Source: Azospira restricta
GTDB lineage: Bacteria > Pseudomonadota > Gammaproteobacteria > Burkholderiales > Rhodocyclaceae
Length of the DNA: 64,000 bases
NCBI RefSeq assembly: GCF_016858125.1
Contig: NZ_CP064781.1
Span: forward strand, 1,302,001-1,366,000
Direction of reading: 5' to 3'
A model generated the notes under the pieces. The model was not told the DNA's origin and did no database searches. It was given only the letters and a program-made list of their open reading frames with translations. Shown here piece by piece: positions 8,736-18,808 of this stretch. How positions within the stretch are numbered: position 1 is the stretch's first letter; each line of letters begins with the position of its first letter. The position numbers and the translations under genes are program-made.

Positions 8736-10016
8736 ATGGATAAGCTCCTCGCCTTCCTGCACCTGCCGCGCCGCCTGTGGGAGGAGGCCGGCGAGCGCCT
8801 GTCCTTCCTGCCGCCGTTCCCGACGCAGGTCGATTCGCTGGCGCTGTTCGCGCTGCTGCTGGTCGCCGGCCTGCTCGCCGGCGAATGGCTGCACGCGCGC
8901 CTGCGCTGGCCGCGGCTGATCGGCTACGTGCTCGCCGGCAGCCTGCTCGGCCCGTCGCTGCTCGGCTGGATCAGCGCCGACACGCTGGCGCAGGCGCGGC
9001 CGATCGCCGATGCCGCACTCGGCCTCTTGCTGCTCGAAGCCGGCCGCCGCCTCGATCTGCGCTGGCTGGCGAGCAACCCGGCGCTGTTGCGCGGCGCGCT
9101 CGCCGACGTCGTGCTCTCGTTCTTCTTCATCTACTTCTTCGCCACCGCGGTGGTCGGCATGGCGCCGGCCTGGGCCGCGGCGACGGCGGCGGTGACGATG
9201 GCCTCGGCGCCGGCGGTGGTGTTGCTCACCGTCGAGGAGTCGCGGGCGCAGGGGCAGGTCACCGAGCGCGTCGTGCTGTACACCGCGCTCGGTTCGGCCG
9301 CCGCCTTCATCCTCTTCGCGGCGGTGCTCGGCATCGTCCATGTCGAGCTGTCGAAGGGCTGGCTGAACGCAGTCGCGCATCCGCTGTGGGTCGTCGTCGG
9401 CGGCACGGCGATCGCCTGGCTGGCGTCGCGCATCGCGCTGGCGATCGCCGGCCGGCTGCCGAAGCGCTCGCTGGCGCAGGTCTTCGTGCTGATCGCCAGC
9501 GCGCTGTTCGCGGTCGGCGTCGCGCGCATGCTGGCGGTGCCGGTGTTCCTGACGCTGTTCCTGATGGGCGCACTGCTGGCGCTGCGCGACGAACGCCAGG
9601 TCCTGACCTACACCGCGCTGCCCGATGCCTACTGGCTGCTGGCGATCATCCTCTTCGTCGTCGTCGGCGCCGCGCTGCCCTGGCGCGAGTTCACCTGGAT
9701 CGCCGGGCTGCAGGCGCTCGGCCTGCTCGGCGTGCGCGCGCTGGCCAAGCTCGCTGCGCTCTACTGGGCGGGCGGCGAGCTGGCGCCGGCGAAGCGGCTG
9801 CTGGTCGGCATCGGCATCCAGCCCTTGTCGGCGACGGCGGTGTTCATGGCCTACGAGGTCGCCGCGCTGTACCCCGGGGTCGACCGCTCGGCGCTGCTGC
9901 TGCCGCTGTTCGCGGCGGCGATCATGGAGCTCGCCGGTCCGGCGCTGTGCCGGGCGGCGCTGGTGCGCGCCGGCGAGGCGGAAGGCCGGCGCCAGCAAAC
10001 GGGAGAGATCGGATGA
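8736..10016 (+). CDS. Kef-type cation:proton antiporter (CPA2 family)
   Basis: 426 aa, about twelve membrane helices with GYVLAGSLLGPSLLGWI (~65-81) and LLLLEAGRRLDLRWL (~92-106), typical of the Na+/H+ exchanger domain of KefB/KefC proteins. It ends soon after the last helix, so the TrkA-N/RCK domain that normally gates Kef channels through glutathione or NAD is absent. Stop overlaps the YbdK start by 4 bp, indicating coupling with a gamma-glutamyl ligase-like enzyme. Ion specificity is not determinable from sequence. Confidence 0.8.
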   Translation: MDKLLAFLHLPRRLWEEAGERLSFLPPFPTQVDSLALFALLLVAGLLAGEWLHARLRWPRLIGYVLAGSLLGPSLLGWISADTLAQARPIADAALGLLLLEAGRRLDLRWLASNPALLRGALADVVLSFFFIYFFATAVVGMAPAWAAATAAVTMASAPAVVLLTVEESRAQGQVTERVVLYTALGSAAAFILFAAVLGIVHVELSKGWLNAVAHPLWVVVGGTAIAWLASRIALAIAGRLPKRSLAQVFVLIASALFAVGVARMLAVPVFLTLFLMGALLALRDERQVLTYTALPDAYWLLAIILFVVVGAALPWREFTWIAGLQALGLLGVRALAKLAALYWAGGELAPAKRLLVGIGIQPLSATAVFMAYEVAALYPGVDRSALLLPLFAAAIMELAGPALCRAALVRAGEAEGRRQQTGEIG

Positions 10017-11143
10017 GCGGAGAACTCGGCACCTTCACCCATAGCGAGGCGCTGACGCTGGGCGTCGAGCTCGAACTGCAGCTCGTCTCGCGGCGCGACT
10101 ACGACCTGACGCGCGGCGCCACCGACCTGCTCGGGACGATGGACTACGACGGCCGCTTCGGCGAAATCAAGCTCGAGATCACCGAGAGCATGATCGAGGT
10201 CAGCACGCTGCCGCAGGCGCGCGTCGCCGGCATCGCGTCCGACCTGCGCGGGCTGCGCGACACGCTGGTGCGCCACTGCGCGCGCAACAACATCGCGGTC
10301 TGCGGCGGCGGCACGCATCCCTTCCACCGCTGGGCCGAGCGCCGCATCTGCCCGGGCGAGCGCTTCGACCAGATCTACCAGCGCTACGGCTACCTGGCCA
10401 AGCAGTTCACCGTCTTCGGCCAGCACATCCACGTCGGCTGCGCCTCGGCCGACGATGCGATCTGGCTGACGCAGGCGCTCGCCGAACACGTCCCCGCCTT
10501 CATCGCGCTGTCCGCGGCGTCGCCCTTCGTCGACGGCGTCGACACCTTCTTCCAGTCGGCGCGGCTGAACGCCGTCTCCGCCTTCCCGCTGAGCGGGCAG
10601 TGCCCGCCGCTCGGCAGCTGGCCGGAGTTCGTCGCCCACTTCGAATTCCTGCGCGACTGCGGCATCGTGCGCAGCATCAAGGACCTCTACTGGGACGTGC
10701 GGCCGAAGCCCGAGTACGGCACGGTCGAGATCCGCGTCTGCGACACGCCGCTCGACGTGAACACCGCGACCGCGCTCGCCGCGCTGGCGCAGGCGCTCTG
10801 CCGCCACCTGCTGCGCACGCGGCCGCTGCTGCACGCCGAGCGCTGGCAGCACGTCGCCCGCTACAACAAGTTCCAGGCCTGCCGCTACGGCATGGACGCG
10901 ATGCTGTCCGACCCGGTGCGGCGTTGCCAGGAACCGCTGCGCGAGCGCGTGCTGGCACTGTTCGATGCGCTCGCCGAGGATGCCGCTGCGCTCGACTGCA
11001 CCAGCTGGATCGATGCGCTGCGCGCCAGCGTCGTCGACAACGACGGCGGCGCCTCGTGGCTGCGCGGCTGGGCGGCGGCGCACGGCAACCTCAACGACGT
11101 CGTGCGCGAGGCGGCCGAGCGGCTGGCCGGCGCCGGCGGCTGA
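10013..11143 (+). CDS. YbdK-type carboxylate-amine ligase (glutamate-cysteine ligase family 2)
   Basis: 376 aa, the usual length for YbdK. Begins with LGVELELQLVSRRDYDL (Glu residues of the metal/ATP site), then FGEIKLEITESMIEVSTLP, FGQHIHVGCA and YGTVEIRVCDTPLDV, all GCS2 landmarks. Weak glutamate-cysteine ligase activity is known for the family; the true amine partner is unknown. The ATGA overlap with the antiporter gene implies one functional unit with the upstream gamma-glutamyl hydrolase. Confidence 0.87.
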   Translation: MSGELGTFTHSEALTLGVELELQLVSRRDYDLTRGATDLLGTMDYDGRFGEIKLEITESMIEVSTLPQARVAGIASDLRGLRDTLVRHCARNNIAVCGGGTHPFHRWAERRICPGERFDQIYQRYGYLAKQFTVFGQHIHVGCASADDAIWLTQALAEHVPAFIALSAASPFVDGVDTFFQSARLNAVSAFPLSGQCPPLGSWPEFVAHFEFLRDCGIVRSIKDLYWDVRPKPEYGTVEIRVCDTPLDVNTATALAALAQALCRHLLRTRPLLHAERWQHVARYNKFQACRYGMDAMLSDPVRRCQEPLRERVLALFDALAEDAAALDCTSWIDALRASVVDNDGGASWLRGWAAAHGNLNDVVREAAERLAGAGG

Positions 11144-11226
11144 CCCGGCGGTCGACGCTTGACCGTTGCCGCCAAGGCTGGAAGACTCGCGGCGCGCGCA
11201 ACCCCAACCGAAGCGGAACGTCTCCG

Positions 11227-12258
11227 ATGGACCCCCTGACCCATGCCCTGCTCGGCGCCTCCGCCGCGCACGTCGCCTTCGCTCCGCGGCTGGGCCGGCG
11301 CGCGTGGCTGGTCGGCGCCTGCGCCGGCCTGCTGCCGGACGCCGAGTTCTTCATCCGCAGCAGCGAGGACCCGCTGCTCAACGTCGAGGTGCATCGCCAG
11401 TTCACGCACGCCTTCGCCTTCGTCCCGGTCGGCGGCGCGCTTGCCGCGGCGCCGTGGCTGACGAAGCGCGCGCAGCGCGCCGACTGGCGGCCGCTGCTCG
11501 GCGCGGCGACCTTGGCCTATGCCACGCACGGCATGCTCGACGCCTGCACCAACTACGGCACCGAGCTGCTGTGGCCGTTCTCCGAGCTGCGTGTCGCCTG
11601 GCACTGGCTGACGACGATCGGGCCGCTGATCACGCTGATGCTGCTCGCCGGCCTGTTCTTCGCCGTGCGCGGCGGCCGGCGCTGGCCGGCGGCGCTCGGG
11701 CTGGCCGGCGTGCTGGCCTATACCGGCGCCGCCGCCTGGCAGCAGCAGCGCAGCCTGGAAGCGCAGGCCGCGATCGCCGCCGCGCGCGGGCACCCCGTCG
11801 AACGCGCGAAGATGTTCCCGACCGTCGGCAACGTCTTCCTCTGGCGCTCGGTCTACGAGTCGGGCGGCCTGCTACATACCGACCGCATCCGTGCCGGCGG
11901 CGAGCTCTCCTGGAAGGCGGGCAGCGCGGTCGCGCTGGCGCCGGAAGCTGCGCTGACGCCGGCCGAGCGCGCCAACGCACGCGTCGTCCGCGACTACCGG
12001 CGCTTCGCCCGCTTCTCCGACGGCTGGGTGGCGCGTGCGCCGGCCGCGCCGGAGGTCTATGGCGATGCGCGCTACTCGCTCAGCAGCGAGCGCTTCGAGC
12101 CGATCTGGGGCGTGCGCTTCCGTCCCGAGGCGCGCGTGCCGACCGAGTGGGTCGATTTCACCGCGCAGAACAAGGTGCCGCTGGCCGGCCTGTGGCGCGA
12201 GCTGTCCGGCCGCGACCCGGGCTACGGCCCGCTCCCCGGGCGGCCCGCAGCGCGCTGA
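11227..12258 (+). CDS. metal-dependent hydrolase-like membrane protein (DUF457/YbcI family)
   Basis: 343 aa. Opens MDPLTHALLGASAAH, followed by LPDAEFF and HRQFTHAF, the His/Asp pattern of the YbcI/DUF457 family. Three or four membrane helices occupy residues ~85-175. The C-terminal half is soluble, probably periplasmic. The family is annotated as putative hydrolase, but activity is not established. Stands alone between YbdK and gpmI. Confidence 0.75.
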   Translation: MDPLTHALLGASAAHVAFAPRLGRRAWLVGACAGLLPDAEFFIRSSEDPLLNVEVHRQFTHAFAFVPVGGALAAAPWLTKRAQRADWRPLLGAATLAYATHGMLDACTNYGTELLWPFSELRVAWHWLTTIGPLITLMLLAGLFFAVRGGRRWPAALGLAGVLAYTGAAAWQQQRSLEAQAAIAAARGHPVERAKMFPTVGNVFLWRSVYESGGLLHTDRIRAGGELSWKAGSAVALAPEAALTPAERANARVVRDYRRFARFSDGWVARAPAAPEVYGDARYSLSSERFEPIWGVRFRPEARVPTEWVDFTAQNKVPLAGLWRELSGRDPGYGPLPGRPAAR

Positions 12259-12313
12259 TATAATTCGCTCTTTTGCGCCGGCCGCGCCGGCGCCCAGCCC
12301 GCAGGAAACCGTC

Positions 12314-13948
<1,635 letters not shown>

Positions 13949-13997
13949 CGCGGCGCCGTCGTCGCGGATGCTTCGGGCGTGCAGGCGCCCGGCCGCT

Positions 13998-14408
13998 TCA
14001 TCCGGTGTCGCCGAGCCGCTGCTTGAGCAGCGGCACATAGTCGAGGTCGGCCACCATGATGTGGTTGTAGAACCAGCCGTTGATCAGGTAGCGGACGCGG
14101 TCGGCGATTTCGTCGAGACTCATTTTCCCCGCGTCCGCGAGCAGGTCCCGCAGCATGTCGCGGAATGTCCGGTGCAATTCCCGGTGCGCGTCGAGGTCGG
14201 GGTAGGCGCATAGTTCGAGCAGCTGCTCCTCGTCGCGAAAATGTTCCTTCACGTAATTGCCGAGCAGGGCGAGCGTCTTCATGACGCGAATCTGGTCGCC
14301 GTTGCCTTCGAACGAGGCGGCGAGCTCGAAGAGTTGCTTGTGCTGGGCGTCGATCACGTCGATCCCGAAGGCCAGCTTGTCCGACCAGTCCTCCAGCCGC
14401 ATGTCCAT
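13998..14408 (-). CDS. bacteriohemerythrin
   Basis: 136 aa single-domain protein. All di-iron ligands are visible: His23, His56, Glu60, His75, His79, His116, Asp121. Such cytoplasmic proteins bind O2 reversibly at a mu-oxo di-iron centre and may deliver or buffer O2. RBS GGGAGACG precedes the ATG. It lies downstream of nifM but 213 bp away and without a visible NifA site, so membership in the nif operon is uncertain. Confidence 0.92.
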   Translation of the reverse strand: MDMRLEDWSDKLAFGIDVIDAQHKQLFELAASFEGNGDQIRVMKTLALLGNYVKEHFRDEEQLLELCAYPDLDAHRELHRTFRDMLRDLLADAGKMSLDEIADRVRYLINGWFYNHIMVADLDYVPLLKQRLGDTG

Positions 14409-14621
14409 GCTCGTCTCCCGTGCGCTTGTTGGGTGTCTTGCGTTGAGGGCTTTCCGATCAAGGATTGACTGCGCCGCCCCGGTTTCGTTTCCGACGGCCG
14501 GCTTCCGTGTGGCAGCGCGCCTGCCGCCGCCGGTGATCCGGAATGCCTCGGGGGAGGAGGGGGCGTGGGATGGCGCTCGCGCCGCTCGCGACGATTCGCT
14601 TGCCGCACCGAGCGGCGGCGC

Positions 14622-15443
14622 TCAGCGTTCTGCCGGCGGCAGCGCCTTCAGCCACTGCCGCTGCCGCTCGCGGCGGCGGCGCTCGGCGAGGCGCTCGACG
14701 ATCAGCGGCGCGGCCTCGGCGAAAGGTACCTGCTGCGCCGGGAAGACCTCGTCGCAGCGCAGCAGGTGCAGGCCGACCGGCGATTCGAGCACCGCGCTGA
14801 GCTCGCCGGCGGCGAGCGCGAAGGCCGCCGGCTCCAGTTCGGCGTAGAGCTGGCCGCGGCGGACGACGCCCAGTTCGCCGCCGTTGAGCGCGGTCGGGCA
14901 CTGCGAGCGGCGCAGTGCCGCCGCGGCGAAGGCCTCGGCGTCGACCAGCTGCGGCCGCAGCGCCGCCAACTCGGCGGCCAGCCGTGCCCGTTCGTCGGCG
15001 CCGTCGTAGGTGAGCAGGAGGTGGCGCAGGCGGCGCGCCTCGGCGCGCCGGAACGCCTCGGGATGGCTGTGGTAGTACAGCTCGGCGTCGACCGGCGTCA
15101 CCGGCGGCACGTCGGCCGCCACCTTCTCCAGTACCGCCTCGATGCGCAACTCGTGCGCCAGCGCCCGGCGCAGGGCATCGGCGTCGAGCCCGACGCGCGC
15201 CAGGTCGCGGGCGAACTCCCCGGCGTCGGCGTAGCGCTGGCGGATCTCGGCGGCGCGCGTCGCCACCGCGTCGTCGCCGACGATCACCGCCGCCGCCTCG
15301 CGGCTCGCCAGGATGCGCCGCTCCAGCGCCTGCTGTTGCGCCGCGACCCGCTGCAGACGCTCGCGCTCGGCCGGCTGCAGCGTCTCCGGCCCCTTGCCGA
15401 ACAGCTCGCCGGCCAGCTTCAGTCGGCGGTAGGCGTCGTGCAT
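14622..15443 (-). CDS. nifM: NifM, peptidyl-prolyl isomerase for NifH maturation
   Basis: 273 aa. An N-terminal helical region (MHDAYRRLKLAGELFGKG...) is followed by a parvulin-type PPIase domain (~130-250) with RRLRHLLLTY, LGVVRRGQLYAELEPAAFAL and SPVGLHLLRCDEV. NifM is needed for folding of the Fe protein in Azotobacter and Klebsiella. Start overlaps the end of nifZ by 25 bp; last gene of the nifV-nifM operon. ATG at 15443 chosen because it matches the NifM N-terminus. Confidence 0.9.
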   Translation of the reverse strand: MHDAYRRLKLAGELFGKGPETLQPAERERLQRVAAQQQALERRILASREAAAVIVGDDAVATRAAEIRQRYADAGEFARDLARVGLDADALRRALAHELRIEAVLEKVAADVPPVTPVDAELYYHSHPEAFRRAEARRLRHLLLTYDGADERARLAAELAALRPQLVDAEAFAAAALRRSQCPTALNGGELGVVRRGQLYAELEPAAFALAAGELSAVLESPVGLHLLRCDEVFPAQQVPFAEAAPLIVERLAERRRRERQRQWLKALPPAER

Positions 15444-15904
15444 TGCGGGGCCTCCGCCGCCGGCGGCGCCAGCAGCATTTCCGGCAGCAGCAGCAGGCGT
15501 CCCGGCTGGCAGTCGAAATGGACGTGGTAGGCGACTCCCCCGGGGGCGTCGCGGATCACCTTGATCACCTCGCCGCCGCTGCCGGCCGGCACCAGCAGTT
15601 CGCCGTCGACCGCCAGCCCGCGCTGCGCCGTCACCCGCTCGCGGCTCTCGAAGCGCGACGGTTGCCACGCTTCGTCGGCACCGATCAGCTCCTCCTCGCG
15701 GCAGCCGACGATCTTCCCCGCGTCGAGGAAATTCACCGAGTAGATCACCTGGTCCTGCAGGAAGGTGCCGACGTCGACGACGTAGCCGATGCTGCCGCGG
15801 CGGACCAGCGGCGCGCCCGTCGGCAGCCCCGGGTAGGTGCCGTCGTTGCGCAGGTTGCGCACGACGCGCACCGCCGCGCCGTAATCCCAGCGCGCGTCGA
15901 TCAT
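15419..15904 (-). CDS. nifZ: NifZ, P-cluster maturation factor
   Basis: 161 aa. The NifZ domain fills residues ~1-110: the opening WDYGAAVRVVRNLRNDGTYPG and FLDAGKIVGCREEELI are family hallmarks. A second SH3-like segment (GGEVIKVIRDAPGGVAYHVHF) follows. NifZ assists formation of the second P-cluster in the MoFe protein. Start overlaps the nifW stop (ATGA) and its end overlaps nifM. Confidence 0.92.
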   Translation of the reverse strand: MIDARWDYGAAVRVVRNLRNDGTYPGLPTGAPLVRRGSIGYVVDVGTFLQDQVIYSVNFLDAGKIVGCREEELIGADEAWQPSRFESRERVTAQRGLAVDGELLVPAGSGGEVIKVIRDAPGGVAYHVHFDCQPGRLLLLPEMLLAPPAAEAPQCTTPTAD

Positions 15905-16242
15905 GGCAGGAAAGCCTTGTCGAGCGGCACGAAGGCGGTGCTGCCGCCCTCTGCACGCGCGCCGTTCCGGAACACTGCGAAGACCTTCTCGGTCTGCGCG
16001 TCGGAGGCGGCGAAGTCCTCGTAGGCGCGGCATAGCCACTGCCGGCAGGCGGCGTGCCGCGCCGCCGCGTCGGCCGGCGGCGCCGGCAGCTGCTTCGCCA
16101 GGTAGTCGTGGAAGCGCTGCAGGATGTGCAGCCGGTTCACGCGGACCACCGCCGGGTCGTAGGCGACGCCGAAGTGGTCCAGGAAATCCTCGGCGGAGTT
16201 GAGCTCGGCGAGTTCCTCGGCGAGCGGCGGCGTCTCGTTCAT
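15901..16242 (-). CDS. nifW: NifW, nitrogenase-stabilising protein
   Basis: 113 aa, typical NifW length, with LNSAEDFLDHFGVAYDPAVVRVNRLHILQRFHDYL-type N-terminal half and ending FVPLDKAFLP. NifW binds the MoFe protein during maturation or protects it from oxygen. Overlaps its neighbours on both sides by 4 bp, so it is tightly coupled in the operon. Confidence 0.92.
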   Translation of the reverse strand: MNETPPLAEELAELNSAEDFLDHFGVAYDPAVVRVNRLHILQRFHDYLAKQLPAPPADAAARHAACRQWLCRAYEDFAASDAQTEKVFAVFRNGARAEGGSTAFVPLDKAFLP

Positions 16243-16775
16243 GCCAGTCTCCTTGCGGCAGCAGTCGGGGCCGCCGCCGGCGGCGGCAGCGGCAGGTGGA
16301 ATTCGTCGATCGCGGCGAGCAGGCGGGCGGCGCCGAGGCGGTCGTGGTCGTCGAGTTCGGCGAGCTTGCGCAGGCGCAGGCGGGCGGCGTCGACCTCGCC
16401 CAGGCGCAGGTGGAGCACGCCGGTCGCCTTCAGCGCCAGCAGGTGGAAGCGCAGCAGGCCGAAGGCGCTCGCCGCGGCGAAGTCGACGCAGCTGCGGTCG
16501 AGCGCGCGCCAGTCGGCCGGCAGGCCGAGCCGACGGCCGGAAACCGCCAGCGCGCGCTCGGCGGTGCGCAGCGCGTCGTCGAGGCGGCGGCGGGCGAAGT
16601 CGTGGCGGTAGCGGGCAAGCAGCACCGCCGGGTGCTCCGGCGCCAGCCGCTGCGCGCGCAGCAGCGCCGTGTCGGCGCCGGCGCCGCCGGCGGCGGCCTG
16701 CGCCAGCAGCGCGGCGGCCGCGGCCGGCAGGGCGTCGCCGGGCAGCTGGCAGAGGTCGAAATCGAGCAGGTCCAT
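16239..16775 (-). CDS. alpha-helical repeat (TPR-like) protein encoded between cysE and nifW
   Basis: 178 aa, Ala/Leu/Arg-rich and predicted all helical. Helix pairs such as EHPAVLLARYRHDFARRRLDDALRTAERAL and LKATGVLHLRLGEVDAARLRLRKLAEL have TPR-like spacing of small and large residues. No catalytic motif and no cysteines suited to a metal site (single Cys near C9 and C104). Sits inside the nifV operon, overlapping nifW by 4 bp, so it is presumably a nitrogenase assembly scaffold. The function is not known to me. Confidence 0.7.
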   Translation of the reverse strand: MDLLDFDLCQLPGDALPAAAAALLAQAAAGGAGADTALLRAQRLAPEHPAVLLARYRHDFARRRLDDALRTAERALAVSGRRLGLPADWRALDRSCVDFAAASAFGLLRFHLLALKATGVLHLRLGEVDAARLRLRKLAELDDHDRLGAARLLAAIDEFHLPLPPPAAAPTAAARRLA

Positions 16776-16792
16776 GGCACTCTCCGGTCGGG

Positions 16793-17557
16793 TCAATGCG
16801 GCACGGCGTGTTCGCCGCACAGGTCGCCGCCGGTGCAGGCGACGCACGGCGCGGCCGGCGTTTCGCCGCGGGCGGCGGCAAGTTCGCGCTCGAGCGCGTC
16901 GATGCGCTCGACCAGGCAGGCGATCGATCTCGCCACCGGGTCCGGCAGCAGGTGGTGATCGAGCGTGCCGACGGCCCCCGCGCGGCGGCCGCCGGTGCGT
17001 GTGTCGACGACGCGCCCGGGAACGCCGACCACCGTGCGCTCGGCGGGGACGTCCTTGACTACCACCGAGTTGGCGCCGACGCGCGCCCGCGCGCCGATGC
17101 GGATCGGGCCGAGGACCTTGGCGCCGGCGCCGACCACCACGCCGTCGGCCAGCGTCGGGTGGCGCTTGCCCTGGCGCCACGCGGTGCCGCCGAGGGTGAC
17201 GCCGTGGTACAGCGTGACGTCGTCGCCGATCTCGGCGGTCTCGCCGATCACCACGCCGGCGCCGTGGTCGATGAAGCAGCGCCGCCCGATGCGCGCGCCG
17301 GGGTGGATGTCGACGTTGCTCAGCGTGCGTCCGGCGAAGGCCAGCAGCCGCGCCGCGAAGCGCCAGCCGGCGCACCACAGGCGGTGGGCGAGGCGGTGGC
17401 AGGCCAGCGCATGCACGCCGGGGTAGGTGCACAGCACTTCCAGCGTCGAGCGCGCCGCCGGGTCGCGCGCGAAGACGCAGGCGACGTCCTCCTTCAGCGT
17501 GGCCAGCAGGCCGGCCGGTGCCGCGGCCGGCAGCGTCGCGCGCAGGGCCTCAGACAT
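16793..17557 (-). CDS. cysE: serine O-acetyltransferase, nif-linked (CysE/NifP)
   Basis: 254 aa. Left-handed beta-helix hexapeptide repeats from ~85 to 190 ([53 protein letters not shown]). Makes O-acetylserine, boosting cysteine supply for NifS-driven Fe-S synthesis. The C-terminal extension has a Cys-rich tail ([10 protein letters not shown]) not usual in housekeeping CysE. Overlaps nifV by 8 bp, the same neighbour as in Azotobacter. Confidence 0.9.
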   Translation of the reverse strand: MSEALRATLPAAAPAGLLATLKEDVACVFARDPAARSTLEVLCTYPGVHALACHRLAHRLWCAGWRFAARLLAFAGRTLSNVDIHPGARIGRRCFIDHGAGVVIGETAEIGDDVTLYHGVTLGGTAWRQGKRHPTLADGVVVGAGAKVLGPIRIGARARVGANSVVVKDVPAERTVVGVPGRVVDTRTGGRRAGAVGTLDHHLLPDPVARSIACLVERIDALERELAAARGETPAAPCVACTGGDLCGEHAVPH

Positions 17558-18689
17558 GCTGCGGCCTCCGCAGTGCGGCCAGGAAATGGCGCAGGTCGGG
17601 CGGCGCCGGCGGCCGCTTGTGGCGGCCGACGAAGGCGCGGATCAGCGGCAGCAGCCGTGCCGCCTCGCCGTCGGCGAGCGCCAGCCCGGCGTCGCGGCAG
17701 ACCGCGGCGACGGCGCCGGCGCCGGAATGCTTGCCGAGCACGATGCGGTGCGCCTGGCCGACCTCGCGCGGGTCGAAGCCCTGGTAGGTGTCGGGGTGCT
17801 TGAGCAGGCCGTCGACGTGGATGCCGGCCTCGTGCGCGAAGGCGCCCTCGCCGACCAGCGCCTTCTGCCAGGGCACGGCGCGCCCCGAGGCGTAAGCGAC
17901 GGTGTGCGACAGCGCCGGGAAGTCGCGCAGGTCGACGCCGGTGTCGATGCCGTGCAGCTTCTTCAGGCCGAGCACCACCTCCTCCAGCGGCGCGTTGCCG
18001 GCGCGCTCGCCGAGGCCGTTGACCGTGGTGTTGGCGTGCGTCGCGCCGGCGCAGCAGGCGGCGAGCGTGTTCGCCGTCGCCAGGCCGAGGTCGTCGTGCG
18101 CGTGCATCTCGATTTCGAGGTCGCTGGCGCGGCGCAGCGCGGCGATGCGCTGGTAGGTGGCGAAGGGTTCGAGGACGCCCAGCGTGTCGGCGAAGCGCAG
18201 CCGGCGCGCGCCGGCGGCCGCGGCTACGTCGGCGATGCAGCAGAGGAAGTCGGGGTCGGCGCGCGAGGCGTCCTCGCAGCCGATGCCGACCTCCAGCCCG
18301 AGGTCGCGCGCGGCATGGACGTGGCGCGGCAGCTCGGCGAGCAGCCAGGCGCGGTCGCGGCGCAGCTTGTGCGCGAGGTGCAGGTCGGAGGCCGGCAGCG
18401 AGATGTCGATCAGCTGCACGCCAAGGCCGCCGCAGGCGGCGATGTCCGCCGCGTGCAGGCGGCTCCACACCATCAGCCGGCAGGGCAGGCCGAGCGCGGC
18501 GACGGCGCGGATCGAGTCGCGCTCCTCGTCGCCCATCGCCGGAATGCCGACCTCCAGCTCGGGCACGCCGGCGGCGGCGAGCTGGCGGGCGATCGCCAGC
18601 TTCTCGTCGCCGCTGAAGGCGACGCCCGCCGACTGCTCTCCGTCGCGCAGGGTGGTGTCGTTGATGGTGATGAAGCCGGGACTGGTCAT
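17550..18689 (-). CDS. nifV: homocitrate synthase NifV
   Basis: 379 aa DRE-TIM enzyme: [18 protein letters not shown] (~8-25) gives the metal-binding Asp and catalytic Arg; the [12 protein letters not shown] region (~190-203) and [17 protein letters not shown] [12 protein letters not shown] give the other metal ligands. Condenses acetyl-CoA and 2-oxoglutarate to homocitrate, the organic ligand of FeMo-co. First gene of the operon nifV-cysE-orf-nifW-nifZ-nifM, driven by a sigma-54 promoter and NifA site upstream. Length is normal. Confidence 0.95.
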   Translation of the reverse strand: MTSPGFITINDTTLRDGEQSAGVAFSGDEKLAIARQLAAAGVPELEVGIPAMGDEERDSIRAVAALGLPCRLMVWSRLHAADIAACGGLGVQLIDISLPASDLHLAHKLRRDRAWLLAELPRHVHAARDLGLEVGIGCEDASRADPDFLCCIADVAAAAGARRLRFADTLGVLEPFATYQRIAALRRASDLEIEMHAHDDLGLATANTLAACCAGATHANTTVNGLGERAGNAPLEEVVLGLKKLHGIDTGVDLRDFPALSHTVAYASGRAVPWQKALVGEGAFAHEAGIHVDGLLKHPDTYQGFDPREVGQAHRIVLGKHSGAGAVAAVCRDAGLALADGEAARLLPLIRAFVGRHKRPPAPPDLRHFLAALRRPQHV

Positions 18690-18712
18690 CGCACTCTCCT
18701 TGCCATTCCTTC

Positions 18713-18728
18713 AGCAAGTCGGGTGCCA
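18713..18728 (-). promoter_or_regulatory. sigma-54 promoter of nifV operon
   Basis: Minus-strand TGGCACCCGACTTGCT has GG and GC separated by exactly 10 bases, an excellent -24/-12 match. It lies 24 bp upstream of the nifV ATG. Confidence 0.88.
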
Positions 18729-18779
18729 GCGGGCAAGTCCTTGAATCTGCGCGGCTTGGCGAAACGCGTGTCGGAGGCT

Positions 18780-18795
18780 TGTCGGGTTTCCGACA
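18780..18795. promoter_or_regulatory. NifA upstream activator site for nifV
   Basis: TGTCGGGTTTCCGACA, a TGT-N10-ACA NifA site, ~55 bp upstream of the nifV -24 element and 14 bp past the end of the preceding nif gene. It is part of a longer palindrome CTTGTCGG...CCGACAAG. Confidence 0.85.
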
Positions 18796-18808
18796 AGGCG
18801 GCGTCACG

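Noticed and set aside
13949..14621. Hemerythrin at 13998 as a member of the NifA regulon
   Set aside because: No TGT-N10-ACA or GG-N10-GC element is seen in its 213-bp upstream region.
18783..18792. Palindrome CTTGTCGG...CCGACAAG as a terminator of the nifH transcript
   Set aside because: No T-tract follows on either strand; the core matches a NifA site correctly placed for nifV.
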